Assembly: GCA_027858455.1 (NCBI GenBank)
Contig: JAQICQ010000177.1
Coordinates: forward strand, 1 to 15,119
Direction of reading: 5' to 3'
DNA from: Elusimicrobiota bacterium
GTDB lineage: Bacteria; CG03; SLGR01; JAGXOG01
Length of the DNA stretch: 15,119 bases
The notes under the pieces were generated by a model. That model worked only from the letters and a program-made list of their open reading frames with translations. It made no database searches and was not told the origin of the DNA. Shown one piece after another: positions 1 to 6,524 of this stretch; the first letter of the stretch is position 1, and every line of letters begins with the position of its first letter. Both the position numbers and the translations under genes were made by a program.

Positions 1-407
1 AACGCAACTACCGCATTATAAACAGCCGCAGGCGCCATGTCTGCATCGTTAAACACAAGTTTATTTAAAGTAAGCCCTAAATATCCGGAATTCATAAAAG
101 CTACCGGCAAAGCTATATCTTTAAAAGGAATGCCTTTTTTTTTGCTTATCAGAAATGAAATTAATATTCCGGCGGATACCGCAAAAACCGCGCCGCCGGC
201 AACATACCCTGCAGAAATCCCATAGATATCTGAACCCCATACAGAGGATATAACAAAAACCGGTATAAGAATATACCAGAGAAGGTTAATTATATATTTA
301 ATTATCTTACGGGAGAGGTCCTGATTAAATGCTTTGCTTATAATATAACCGAAAATTATAAGCCCTGAAATTTTAGCGGTAATTATATATATATTTATAA
401 TATCCAT
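1..407 (-). CDS. AEC-family membrane transporter, N-terminal part (runs off the window)
   Basis: The minus strand reads open from an ATG at 407-405 to the window edge, giving 135 codons with no stop; the C-terminal half is missing. The product is strongly hydrophobic, with likely membrane segments at about residues 5-25, 40-56 and 62-88. A short basic loop (SKKKG, 89-93) is followed by VAFMNSGYLGLTL at 102-114, which resembles the conserved GYLGLP-type segment of the auxin efflux carrier (AEC) family. Members of that family move organic anions or other small solutes across the inner membrane; substrate cannot be told here. The start lies 19 nt after the dGTPase stop, so it is probably the next operon gene, although no strong Shine-Dalgarno is seen (only AAAGCAG). 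A link to nucleoside or organic acid transport is a guess. The family call rests on one motif plus hydrophobicity. Confidence 0.6.
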   Translation of the reverse strand, partial: MDIINIYIITAKISGLIIFGYIISKAFNQDLSRKIIKYIINLLWYILIPVFVISSVWGSDIYGISAGYVAGGAVFAVSAGILISFLISKKKGIPFKDIALPVAFMNSGYLGLTLNKLVFNDADMAPAAVYNAVVA

Positions 408-426
408 ATAACTGCTTTTAGAAAAT

Positions 427-1458
427 CTATCTGTCCAACCGGTGCTTCCTGTAAAGTTCCTGCGCCTTTAAATCTGTTAAAAATGCTACATAGTCGCAGG
501 TTCCTCTTTCTATATCTTCCCCTTCAAGAAAAGGCATTTCTTTAAGCACCAGGTCATAATTTTTACGGTAAAAATTATATAATTTAGCTACAACGACTCT
601 TGCTGATTCTTCTTTTACCAGCATATCGTGAAGACGGTAGATGTTTTTATATAAGAATTCTCTGAGCCGATCGGTAGCTTCCATAACCTCGGGATCCATA
701 TGTATATGATTTTTGCCGAAAGAAGATTCAATAACTGTTTTTATCATTGTAATTATGCGCTGCTGAAAATTAAATCCCAGTATTTCCGTAGTGCTTGCCG
801 GAAGGTCTTCTTTTCTTATCATTCCCATATTAAAAGCATCGTCAACATCATGATTAATATACGCTATCCAGTCGGCAAACTGTAATATCTCTCCTTCAAT
901 TGTGTAATTATAATCGGCGGCGCTTAAATTTTTATCGTATATATCATAAACGCTCGCGCTTCCTTTGGAATGGTTTTTTATTCCCTGCAAAACCTCATAG
1001 GTTAAATTAAGGCCCCTTCCGTGATCTTCTATCTTCCGGGCAACCCTGACACTCTGGCGGGCATGATTAAATTTAAAGGGAGTAAGCTCGTTTAATGATT
1101 TCTCTCCTATGTGTCCGAATGGGGTATGTCCCAGGTCATGACCCAGCGCCATAGCTTCAACTAAATCCTGGTTAAGATTAAGGCCCCTTGCAATATATCT
1201 TGCTACTGCGGCGACCTCAAGAGTGTGTGTAAGGCGGGTCCTGAAATCTTCTCCGGTCGTGGATAGATATACCTGAGTTTTATGTTTAAGCAGTCTGAAA
1301 CTAAGGGAATGGAGTATTTTATCGCGGTCTTTTTGAAACTCTGTCCTTACCGGACACGAATTCTCTTCGTCTTGACGGCCGTGGGTATCAGAACTTTTTG
1401 TCGCATATTGAGAAAGATTTTTTTCTTCCCATTTCTCAACTGTTTTTCTTATATCCAT
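427..1458 (-). CDS. dgt: dGTPase-family deoxynucleotide triphosphohydrolase (HD domain)
   Basis: A 343-residue protein of the Dgt/dGTPase-like type, which hydrolyses a dNTP to the deoxynucleoside plus tripolyphosphate. The typical N-terminal stretch FQKDRDKILHS (41-51) with FRLLKHKTQV (54-63) is present. The metal-binding HD signature is complete: H78 in RLTHTLEV, H107-D108 in ALGHDLGHTPFGH, and the late aspartate in YINHDVDDA (D204, with D206/D207 nearby). RQSVRV (134-139) matches the family's substrate-side helix. The length fits the short bacterial dGTPase-like group rather than the roughly 500-residue E. coli enzyme, so base preference cannot be assumed to be dGTP. The gene starts 17 nt after the cytidine deaminase stop and has no clear Shine-Dalgarno, so it may depend on translational coupling. 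In this setting it would feed deoxynucleosides to the upstream-encoded phosphorylases. Confidence 0.9.
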   Translation of the reverse strand: MDIRKTVEKWEEKNLSQYATKSSDTHGRQDEENSCPVRTEFQKDRDKILHSLSFRLLKHKTQVYLSTTGEDFRTRLTHTLEVAAVARYIARGLNLNQDLVEAMALGHDLGHTPFGHIGEKSLNELTPFKFNHARQSVRVARKIEDHGRGLNLTYEVLQGIKNHSKGSASVYDIYDKNLSAADYNYTIEGEILQFADWIAYINHDVDDAFNMGMIRKEDLPASTTEILGFNFQQRIITMIKTVIESSFGKNHIHMDPEVMEATDRLREFLYKNIYRLHDMLVKEESARVVVAKLYNFYRKNYDLVLKEMPFLEGEDIERGTCDYVAFLTDLKAQELYRKHRLDR

Positions 1459-1475
1459 ATCAATATATGATATTT

Positions 1476-1904
1476 TTAATCTATATTTTTCTTTTGAAGT
1501 TCTTTTAGATTATCCCGAAAAACATTACTGTTATCATAATAAGGCAGCAGCTCTTCGGCGGTGGAGCTATCGCAGTTATTCATAGTATCACAGCAAAGCA
1601 CCTGGGCATTTCGGCCGAACTCTATAATTACCTGCCGGCAGGCTCCGCATGGTTTGGATACTTCTTTTCCCGAAGTTACTATAGCTATTTTTTCTATCTT
1701 TTTCATGCCCTCCGAAACAGCGCTGGCAATTGCTGCCCTCTCGGCACAGATAGTAAGCCCGTAAGAAGAATTTTCAACATTACAACCCCCGTATACCTTG
1801 CCGTTATCGGCCAGAAGAGCTGCGCCGACTTTAAAATTACTATATGGAGCATAAGCTCTTTCTCTGTATTTTTTTGCTGTTTCTATTAACTTTTTATTGT
1901 CCAA
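1476..1904 (-). CDS. cdd: Cytidine deaminase
   Basis: A 142-residue zinc-dependent cytidine/deoxycytidine deaminase of the small, tetrameric type (usual length about 130-140), producing uridine or deoxyuridine. The substrate-binding segment NFKVGAALL (23-31) and CNVENSSYG (41-49) are followed by the catalytic CAE (C53, E55) and PCGACRQ (C86, C89), giving all three zinc cysteines and the proton-shuttle glutamate. The start is a TTG at 1904-1902 preceded by AGGTAA six bases upstream; no ATG occurs before residue 67, well past the catalytic CAE, so TTG is needed. That ribosome binding site overlaps the adenosine deaminase stop codon, which implies coupled translation. The uridine produced would feed the pyrimidine phosphorylase in the same operon. 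The last 35 or so residues are poorly conserved and include two extra cysteines (C104, C105). Confidence 0.95.
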   Translation of the reverse strand: MDNKKLIETAKKYRERAYAPYSNFKVGAALLADNGKVYGGCNVENSSYGLTICAERAAIASAVSEGMKKIEKIAIVTSGKEVSKPCGACRQVIIEFGRNAQVLCCDTMNNCDSSTAEELLPYYDNSNVFRDNLKELQKKNID

Positions 1905-1910
1905 TTTATA

Positions 1911-1916
1911 TTACCT
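1911..1916 (-). promoter_or_regulatory. Ribosome binding site for the TTG start of cdd
   Basis: AGGTAA on the minus strand lies six bases before the TTG at 1904-1902 and overlaps the stop codon of adenosine deaminase. It supports the non-ATG start because no in-frame ATG precedes the catalytic region. Confidence 0.5.
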
Positions 1917-2940
1917 ATTTTAACCTTTCTATCTCTTTTAAAAATCTTTCTTTTAATTTATCCTTTAGCGAAACCGGCGCGAAAGCAAACTTAATGCCGT
2001 CTAAATCCATTCTTACAAGTTCCTCATAAGTTATACCTATATCTTTGGCTTTTTGATACTCGTAAGTAAGATCAATACCGCTGACTCCCCGGTCGTCGGT
2101 ATTTAATATTACTTTTACTCCGGCAGATAAAAATTTTCTCACCGGATGACTGAGGTAATCCCTTACTACCTGAGTATGAACATTTGAAGTAAGGCAGATT
2201 TCCAGAGGAATCTCTTTTTTTATAACTTCATCCATAAGTTTCTTGTCTTTAATAAGCGCTACCCCGTGGCCTATCCTGTCGGCACCGTATTTTAAGGCTG
2301 CCTTTATGCTCTCGGGTCCGGCTGCTTCACCGGCATGTATGGTTACAGAAAGCCCGGCGTCTTTGGCCTGCTTGATATAATCCTTAAAATCCTCCAGCCC
2401 GAAACGGGTTTCATCTCCGGCCACATCTATACCGCAAACCCCTCTGCCTGAATAGTCAACTGCCGCCTTAAGGGTTTGACGGGAATCATCCATGCTTGTC
2501 CCTCTGTAAAGACAGAGGATTAAATTGCATTTTATATCAAACTCTTCTTCTCCGCGCTTGATACCGGCCAATACCGCTTCAACAACTTCCGGCACCGGAA
2601 AATCTTCCGTCTTTTGAAGCACCGGGGCAAACCGCACCTCAAGATATTTTGTGTTTTCCACGCTGCAGTCCCGGCAGAGTTCATACGCAACTCTCTCAAG
2701 AGCATAAGCAGACTTCAAGAGAGGATAAAAAGTTTCAAATCTGTTAAGAAAATCCCCGAGGCTCCTGCAATCAATGGGGACCCGCACATATTCCCTGAGT
2801 TCTTCAACATTATCCGCGGGAAGCTCAAAATTCTGCCTTTGAGCCAGATCCAGTATAGTGGAAGTCCTGACCGACCCGTCAAGGTGGCAGTGAAGGTCCA
2901 CCTTCGGCATTTCCCGTAAGATATCCTTAGTTTTTGGCAT
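1915..2940 (-). CDS. add: Adenosine deaminase
   Basis: A 341-residue amidohydrolase-fold enzyme converting adenosine or deoxyadenosine to (deoxy)inosine. The family motifs appear in order: VDLHCHLDGS with metal ligands H17 and H19, IHAGEA with H202 and the catalytic E205, IGHG with H225, CLTSN at 249-253, and LNTDDRG with metal ligand D282 and D283. Length matches bacterial Add. The motif near the second aspartate reads TDDRGVSG, closer to the TDNRTVS form of clostridial-type enzymes than to TDDP. Its ATG lies 14 nt inside the end of the P-loop kinase gene, with only a weak AAAAGAA upstream, so translation is probably coupled to that gene. Together with the PNP in the same operon it would take adenosine to hypoxanthine and ribose-1-phosphate. 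Aminodeoxyfutalosine deaminase is a relative, but nothing in the neighbourhood suggests menaquinone synthesis. Confidence 0.93.
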   Translation of the reverse strand: MPKTKDILREMPKVDLHCHLDGSVRTSTILDLAQRQNFELPADNVEELREYVRVPIDCRSLGDFLNRFETFYPLLKSAYALERVAYELCRDCSVENTKYLEVRFAPVLQKTEDFPVPEVVEAVLAGIKRGEEEFDIKCNLILCLYRGTSMDDSRQTLKAAVDYSGRGVCGIDVAGDETRFGLEDFKDYIKQAKDAGLSVTIHAGEAAGPESIKAALKYGADRIGHGVALIKDKKLMDEVIKKEIPLEICLTSNVHTQVVRDYLSHPVRKFLSAGVKVILNTDDRGVSGIDLTYEYQKAKDIGITYEELVRMDLDGIKFAFAPVSLKDKLKERFLKEIERLK

Positions 2941-3571
2941 ATTCTTTTATAGCGTTATATGCTTTATCTACACTCTCTGTAAGCTTTTTCGTGGCATCCG
3001 GGTCTCTTTCATCGGGGCTGACAAAGACCACAGGTATACCCAGATCGTCTTTGAGTTTCTCTTTATCATCGCTGCCGTATGTCTCCTCCATTTCATCACG
3101 GGAAACCAGATGGTCGTCGCTGCCTGCTTCTAACGCCTGTTCATGGCGGCGGACATTTCTTTCCCAGCATACTTCAAAAGGAACATCAAGATAAATAGAC
3201 AGCGCTTTCTCAAGTACGGTGCCGGAAAAGTTATTCTTAATAGAGTGAACATAATTCGGCCGTGAAAATTCAACAAAAAGCAGAGTATCCTCACCTGATT
3301 CGTCATTCATCTTTTCCACATCGCTATTTACTTCTTTAAGAATATCATCCCAGACGGTATTATCGGTTACTTTATAGCCTCCGTCATCGGTCGGACGGCT
3401 CCGGTTCCACTTACCGGACTCTTCGTCTTTCATAAAGATGTCCCACAATTTAGGAAAATCATCAACACGGTTAAAATCACTGTACAGCCCATCTTCTTTG
3501 AGCCGTTTAGTGAGCCTCCTGTAAATCTCCGATTTTCCGCAACCCGGTGTTCCAAGCATAAAAACTATCAT
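2927..3571 (-). CDS. P-loop NTPase, kinase-like, function unassigned
   Basis: A 214-residue protein starting directly with a beta-strand and Walker A, MLGTPGCGKS (5-14), as in small-molecule kinases of the adenylate/nucleoside/shikimate kinase group. A second hydrophobic strand, LLFVEFSRP (97-105), ends in acidic and basic residues that could serve as Walker B or substrate-binding site. The segment CWERNVRRHEQ (135-145) carries three arginines spaced like a kinase LID. The rest is very acidic and no specific family motif was recognised; a phosphotransferase acting on a nucleoside, nucleotide or sugar is an inference. It overlaps the TIM-barrel gene by 4 nt (ATGA) upstream and adenosine deaminase by 14 nt downstream, so the three are probably made together. 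A zeta-toxin-like role is possible for such a fold but no antitoxin partner is visible. Confidence 0.7.
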   Translation of the reverse strand: MIVFMLGTPGCGKSEIYRRLTKRLKEDGLYSDFNRVDDFPKLWDIFMKDEESGKWNRSRPTDDGGYKVTDNTVWDDILKEVNSDVEKMNDESGEDTLLFVEFSRPNYVHSIKNNFSGTVLEKALSIYLDVPFEVCWERNVRRHEQALEAGSDDHLVSRDEMEETYGSDDKEKLKDDLGIPVVFVSPDERDPDATKKLTESVDKAYNAIKEYAKN

Positions 3572-4572
3572 ACGAAAATCTCATTTAAATATTCTGTTTC
3601 GTTTGCGATAATATTTTTTGCGTTAAGAAGGTCTTCTATCTCCCTTACCGCTGTTTCAACTACCACAATCTCTACTCCCTTATCTTTAAATATTTTCGCT
3701 AGATTTTTCAGGTTTTCTTTCTTTAAGAAACCCACCTCTTTATGCAGCGGAGGATGAAATTTAAATGGCGGAGTGCCTTTCGGATCCGGATTTATGTAGA
3801 AATCATTTAAGTGCACCTGATAAAGCATATCCGCAGGAATCTCCTCAGCAATCTTTTCGGGGGGAGAAGGTATAGCGTCAAGTCCCTGAAACTGAGGAAG
3901 ACCTATTGTCAACCAATGCCCAATATCAAAACAATATTTAATATCCATTCCCTCTGACTTATTTACTTCACTGATTATATCTATGACATCTTTATTTTCT
4001 ACGCCGTAACTGTCAAAAGCGGTATTATTTTCCAGATGAAAAATCAGCCCTTTCTCTTTTGCGTACGGATAAAGATCTATTAATGTCTTTACCAGGGATT
4101 CGCGAAGCATTACAAGGTATTCTCCCATAGCCTGATAAAAAGGAACAGATCCCGGATGCATTACAACCGATATACAGCCGAGCTTTGCGGCAATATCCAT
4201 ATATCTTTTCTGAAGGTCGCAGGCTATCTTTCTGTCTGATTCCTGAAACCCTATAGTTGCCGCGCCTACATAAGTATAGGGAAGATGAAAAGACATCGTC
4301 ATTCCCGCACTTTCAGCATATTCTTTTGCTTTATTTATTTCAGTGTCACTCATCTCAAGATAAGGATTAGGTACACCTCCGTCTAATTCTATATGGGTAA
4401 GACCTATATCTTTCCCCACTTTAAGCTGGTTTATAATATCCCTCTTTGCTCTTATCTGAACCCGGGCGTCCATATTATATACCGGAAGCTCGCCGTTTTT
4501 AAACTTCTTCCTCTCTTCATCATTTAAAAATGATGTCTCAAGCATATTTGTAAAATTTCTTCCGATTCTCAT
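3568..4572 (-). CDS. Sugar phosphate isomerase/epimerase-like TIM-barrel protein
   Basis: A 334-residue protein of the xylose isomerase-like / AP endonuclease family 2 fold, whose members isomerise or epimerise sugars, keto-acids or sugar phosphates using divalent metals. Conserved-looking beta-strand ends supply the usual ligands: H96 in SFHLPY, H139 in VMHPG, E181 in FHLENN, D216 and H219 in CFDIGHW, H254 in QVHLND, and E306 in VVVETA. The glutamate-aspartate-histidine-glutamate set is complete, so an active enzyme is expected. The start has a strong AAGGAG about seven bases upstream, 29 nt after the PfkB kinase stop, and the end overlaps the P-loop kinase by 4 nt. Its substrate is not evident; placement after MTAP and a PfkB kinase suggests a (deoxy)ribose or 5-modified ribose derivative. 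An endonuclease IV role is less likely because of the operon context. Confidence 0.8.
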   Translation of the reverse strand: MRIGRNFTNMLETSFLNDEERKKFKNGELPVYNMDARVQIRAKRDIINQLKVGKDIGLTHIELDGGVPNPYLEMSDTEINKAKEYAESAGMTMSFHLPYTYVGAATIGFQESDRKIACDLQKRYMDIAAKLGCISVVMHPGSVPFYQAMGEYLVMLRESLVKTLIDLYPYAKEKGLIFHLENNTAFDSYGVENKDVIDIISEVNKSEGMDIKYCFDIGHWLTIGLPQFQGLDAIPSPPEKIAEEIPADMLYQVHLNDFYINPDPKGTPPFKFHPPLHKEVGFLKKENLKNLAKIFKDKGVEIVVVETAVREIEDLLNAKNIIANETEYLNEIFV

Positions 4573-4601
4573 AATTTTTCTCCTTTTATTCTAACTCTTC
4601 C

Positions 4602-5540
4602 TTAAATATCCTCAAAATGAGATATTTTCTTAAGATATTTAAATCTGTCTTTAACATCTTTAATACCTATATCCTTTAATCTATCTATACTGAAACCTTC
4701 CACAGTATATGAGGCAACTACACTTCCTAAAATTACCGCCTGGCGCAGCACCGAATTTTCAGTACTCCCTTTAGCGGCAATATACCCCATAAACGCTCCC
4801 GCAAAACTATCGCCCGCTCCGGTCGGGTCCACAACATTTTCAAGAGGCACCGAAGGCGCGCTGAATACCTCTATCTTCCTGCTTCGGCCGTCGGCGAAAA
4901 ACACAGTAACCCCGTATTCTCCCTGTTTGACAACAATAACCTCAGGTCCCATCTTAAATATATTATTAGATGCCTTAATTAAGTTTGAAGATTCGCCCAG
5001 TTGCCTCGCCTCTGCGTCATTTATCATAAGATAATCAACTACTTCTAATGTTTTAATGAGCTCTTTTCTCTTATTTTCTATCCAGAAATTCATTGTATCC
5101 ATAGCGACAATTTCCGGTGAATTCATTTTCCTTGCGACTTCAAGCTGCAGCTCGGGGTCAATATTAGCCAGAAAGAGATATTTGCTCTCTTTTTGTTCTT
5201 CAGTTAACTCCGGTTTAAAATTTTCAAAAACATTGAGCTCGGTCTTTAATGTATGAGCAATATTTAAATCATACTCGTATTTACCTTCCCAGTGAAAAGT
5301 CTTGCCGGGAGCGGTCTTTAATGATTTTGTATCTATGCCCCTTTCTTTTAAATCCCTTATATATCTTTCCGGAAAATCCTCTCCGACGACGCCGACCATA
5401 CTTGACGGAGAAAAAAGGCTCGAGGCCCAGGAAAAAAAGACAGCAGAACCGCCCAGTGAAGATTCTCTCCGTCCAAAAGGGGTCTCTATGTCATCAAGAG
5501 CCACAGAGCCGACAACCAGTAATTTTTGTTTATCTGTCAT
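4602..5540 (-). CDS. PfkB/ribokinase-family carbohydrate or nucleoside kinase
   Basis: A 312-residue ribokinase-superfamily kinase. The N-terminal strand LLVVGSVALDD (7-17) leads to LGGSAVFFSWA (29-39), the glycine pair that contacts the substrate. MINDAEARQLGE (172-183) is the mid-protein NxxE-type segment for Mg and phosphate, and DPTGAGDSFAGAF (238-250) is the second PfkB signature with anion hole GAG and catalytic base D244. These show ATP-dependent phosphorylation of a sugar or nucleoside hydroxyl, but not which one. Its ATG shares one base with the MTAP stop (TAATG), so the two are translationally coupled and probably act in one pathway. Relatives of the fold include ribokinase, adenosine/cytidine kinase and the archaeal ribose-1-phosphate kinase; any of these would fit a nucleoside operon. 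Confidence 0.85.
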   Translation of the reverse strand: MTDKQKLLVVGSVALDDIETPFGRRESSLGGSAVFFSWASSLFSPSSMVGVVGEDFPERYIRDLKERGIDTKSLKTAPGKTFHWEGKYEYDLNIAHTLKTELNVFENFKPELTEEQKESKYLFLANIDPELQLEVARKMNSPEIVAMDTMNFWIENKRKELIKTLEVVDYLMINDAEARQLGESSNLIKASNNIFKMGPEVIVVKQGEYGVTVFFADGRSRKIEVFSAPSVPLENVVDPTGAGDSFAGAFMGYIAAKGSTENSVLRQAVILGSVVASYTVEGFSIDRLKDIGIKDVKDRFKYLKKISHFEDI

Positions 5541-6403
5541 TAATTTTTACCTAAAATCACTCCAAGCTTTTTTGCTATTTCCGGATCAAGCTTTTCCGGT
5601 GCGGTCATAACTGCATTGTCTGCGGCGTCACAACAAGCGCATACGGACTCGGCATCTATATCTATCCGGTCTATTATATTGCTTATTACCTTCTTTGCAT
5701 TTTGCGAATTTTCTTCAAGTTGTTTTACAACCATATCGGCTGTAACCGCATCGTGTCCCGAATACCAGCAATCGTAATCGGTAATCATAGCAATCGTTGA
5801 ATAACATATTCCCGCCTCGCGGGCCAGCTTAGCTTCGGGTAAGGCAGTCATGCCGATGACATCCACTCCCCAGCTGCGGTATATTTCAGATTCGCCGAGA
5901 GTAGAAAATTGGGGCCCTTCTATGCAGATATATGTTCCGCCGCGGTGAACTTTCACATCAGCCTCTTCTATTACATCCGCTGCAAGTCCGGCAAGCTCGC
6001 CGCAAACCGGTTCGGAAAAAGCTATATGACCTACATAGCCGTTTGAAAAGAAAGTTGACTTTCTTGTTTTTGTCCGGTCAAAATACTGGTCGGCTACAAG
6101 CATATCTCCGGGAGCGATATTTTTTTTCATACTGCCCACGGCGCTCGCCGCGATAATTTTTCTGACACCGAGTTTTTTTAATGCATATATGTTTGCCCGG
6201 TAATTAACTTCCGACGGAATTTTGTAATGCCCGCGGCCGTGGCGGGGCAAAAAAGCAACCATTTTGCCGTTTAAGCGCCCGGTAATTATTGCATCCGAAG
6301 GTTTTCCGAAAGGAGTTTTAACCTCTCTTTCTGAAACGTCTTCTAACCCGTCTAATTTATATACTCCGCTTCCTCCGATAACCGCTATTTTTATATCATT
6401 CAT
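5540..6403 (-). CDS. mtnP: S-methyl-5'-thioadenosine phosphorylase (MTAP-type purine nucleoside phosphorylase)
   Basis: A 287-residue (from the preferred start) PNP/MTAP-family enzyme that phosphorolyses methylthioadenosine, and in some members 5'-deoxyadenosine or adenosine, to adenine plus the sugar-1-phosphate. Motifs, numbered from the preferred start: IGGSGVY (9-15), phosphate-site LPRHGRGH (52-59), SAVGSM (87-92), IEGPQFST (162-169), VIGMT (183-187) with base/ribose-contacting M185, and TDYDCW (208-213). The two aspartates in DYD are the residues MTAP uses for 6-aminopurines, arguing against the 6-oxopurine group; the trimeric PNP elsewhere in the operon covers those. An upstream ATG at 6448 adds 15 residues, but family members begin right before IAVIGGSG and the ATG at 6403 has AGGAAAG just upstream. 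The adenine released could go to the adenine deaminase of this operon. Confidence 0.9.
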   Translation of the reverse strand: MNDIKIAVIGGSGVYKLDGLEDVSEREVKTPFGKPSDAIITGRLNGKMVAFLPRHGRGHYKIPSEVNYRANIYALKKLGVRKIIAASAVGSMKKNIAPGDMLVADQYFDRTKTRKSTFFSNGYVGHIAFSEPVCGELAGLAADVIEEADVKVHRGGTYICIEGPQFSTLGESEIYRSWGVDVIGMTALPEAKLAREAGICYSTIAMITDYDCWYSGHDAVTADMVVKQLEENSQNAKKVISNIIDRIDIDAESVCACCDAADNAVMTAPEKLDPEIAKKLGVILGKN

Positions 6404-6498
6404 ATCTTTCCTGTATTTCTGTAAGGTATTTAAACTTAACAAATTCATCTGCAGCCCTTTCAGGCGCCTTCTGCAATATTTTATATATCCTTACTCAT
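6396..6498 (-). other. Possible small ORF, apparently frame-disrupted, in the DHH-MTAP gap
   Basis: The 121-bp gap between the DHH gene and MTAP contains GGAG, an eight-base spacer, then ATG at 6498-6496, but that frame reads only MSKDI before a TAA. In the +1 frame an open stretch continues to a TGA at 6398-6396 that overlaps the MTAP start; from a TTG at 6476 it codes 26 residues starting LQKAPERAADEF and ending TEIQERYE. Its composition (charged, likely helical, ordinary codons) looks more protein-like than the same DNA read in the MTAP frame. One base removed near 6483-6490 would join the two parts into a peptide of about 33 residues with a good ribosome binding site and a stop coupled to MTAP. 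It could be a small gene with a real or sequencing frameshift, a leader peptide, or chance. Confidence 0.25.
6406..6412 (-). promoter_or_regulatory. Ribosome binding site deciding the MTAP start
   Basis: AGGAAAG on the minus strand sits just before the ATG at 6403-6401 (the AGGA core is five bases away). This and the family's usual N-terminus favour 6403 over the in-frame ATG at 6448, whose upstream sequence only offers AAAGGG. Confidence 0.5.
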
Positions 6499-6524
6499 TA
6501 TCCAAACTCCGGACTGATTACTTT

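Noticed and set aside
427..1904. dNTPase plus cytidine deaminase as an anti-phage dNTP-depletion system
   Set aside because: Both are of ordinary metabolic type and sit within a salvage operon; no other defence gene, phage-related gene or island boundary is visible.
1915..2940. Aminodeoxyfutalosine deaminase instead of adenosine deaminase
   Set aside because: No menaquinone (mqn) genes are near and all neighbours act on nucleosides, so Add is the simpler reading, though the families are related.
2927..3571. Zeta-toxin-type toxin
   Set aside because: The Walker A fold could allow it, but there is no antitoxin beside it and it is translationally coupled to metabolic genes on both sides.
2614..5610. 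Plus-strand open frames of 60-160 codons throughout the window, for example 2614-2919 and 5249-5554
   Set aside because: They lie antisense to genes with complete catalytic motifs, are rich in serine, proline and arginine typical of reverse-frame readings, and match no family I recognise.
6404..6448. Upstream ATG of MTAP at 6448 giving a 15-residue extension
   Set aside because: The family normally starts right before the IAVIGGSG strand, the ATG at 6403 has a better ribosome binding site, and the extension reads less like protein than the overlapping +1 frame.
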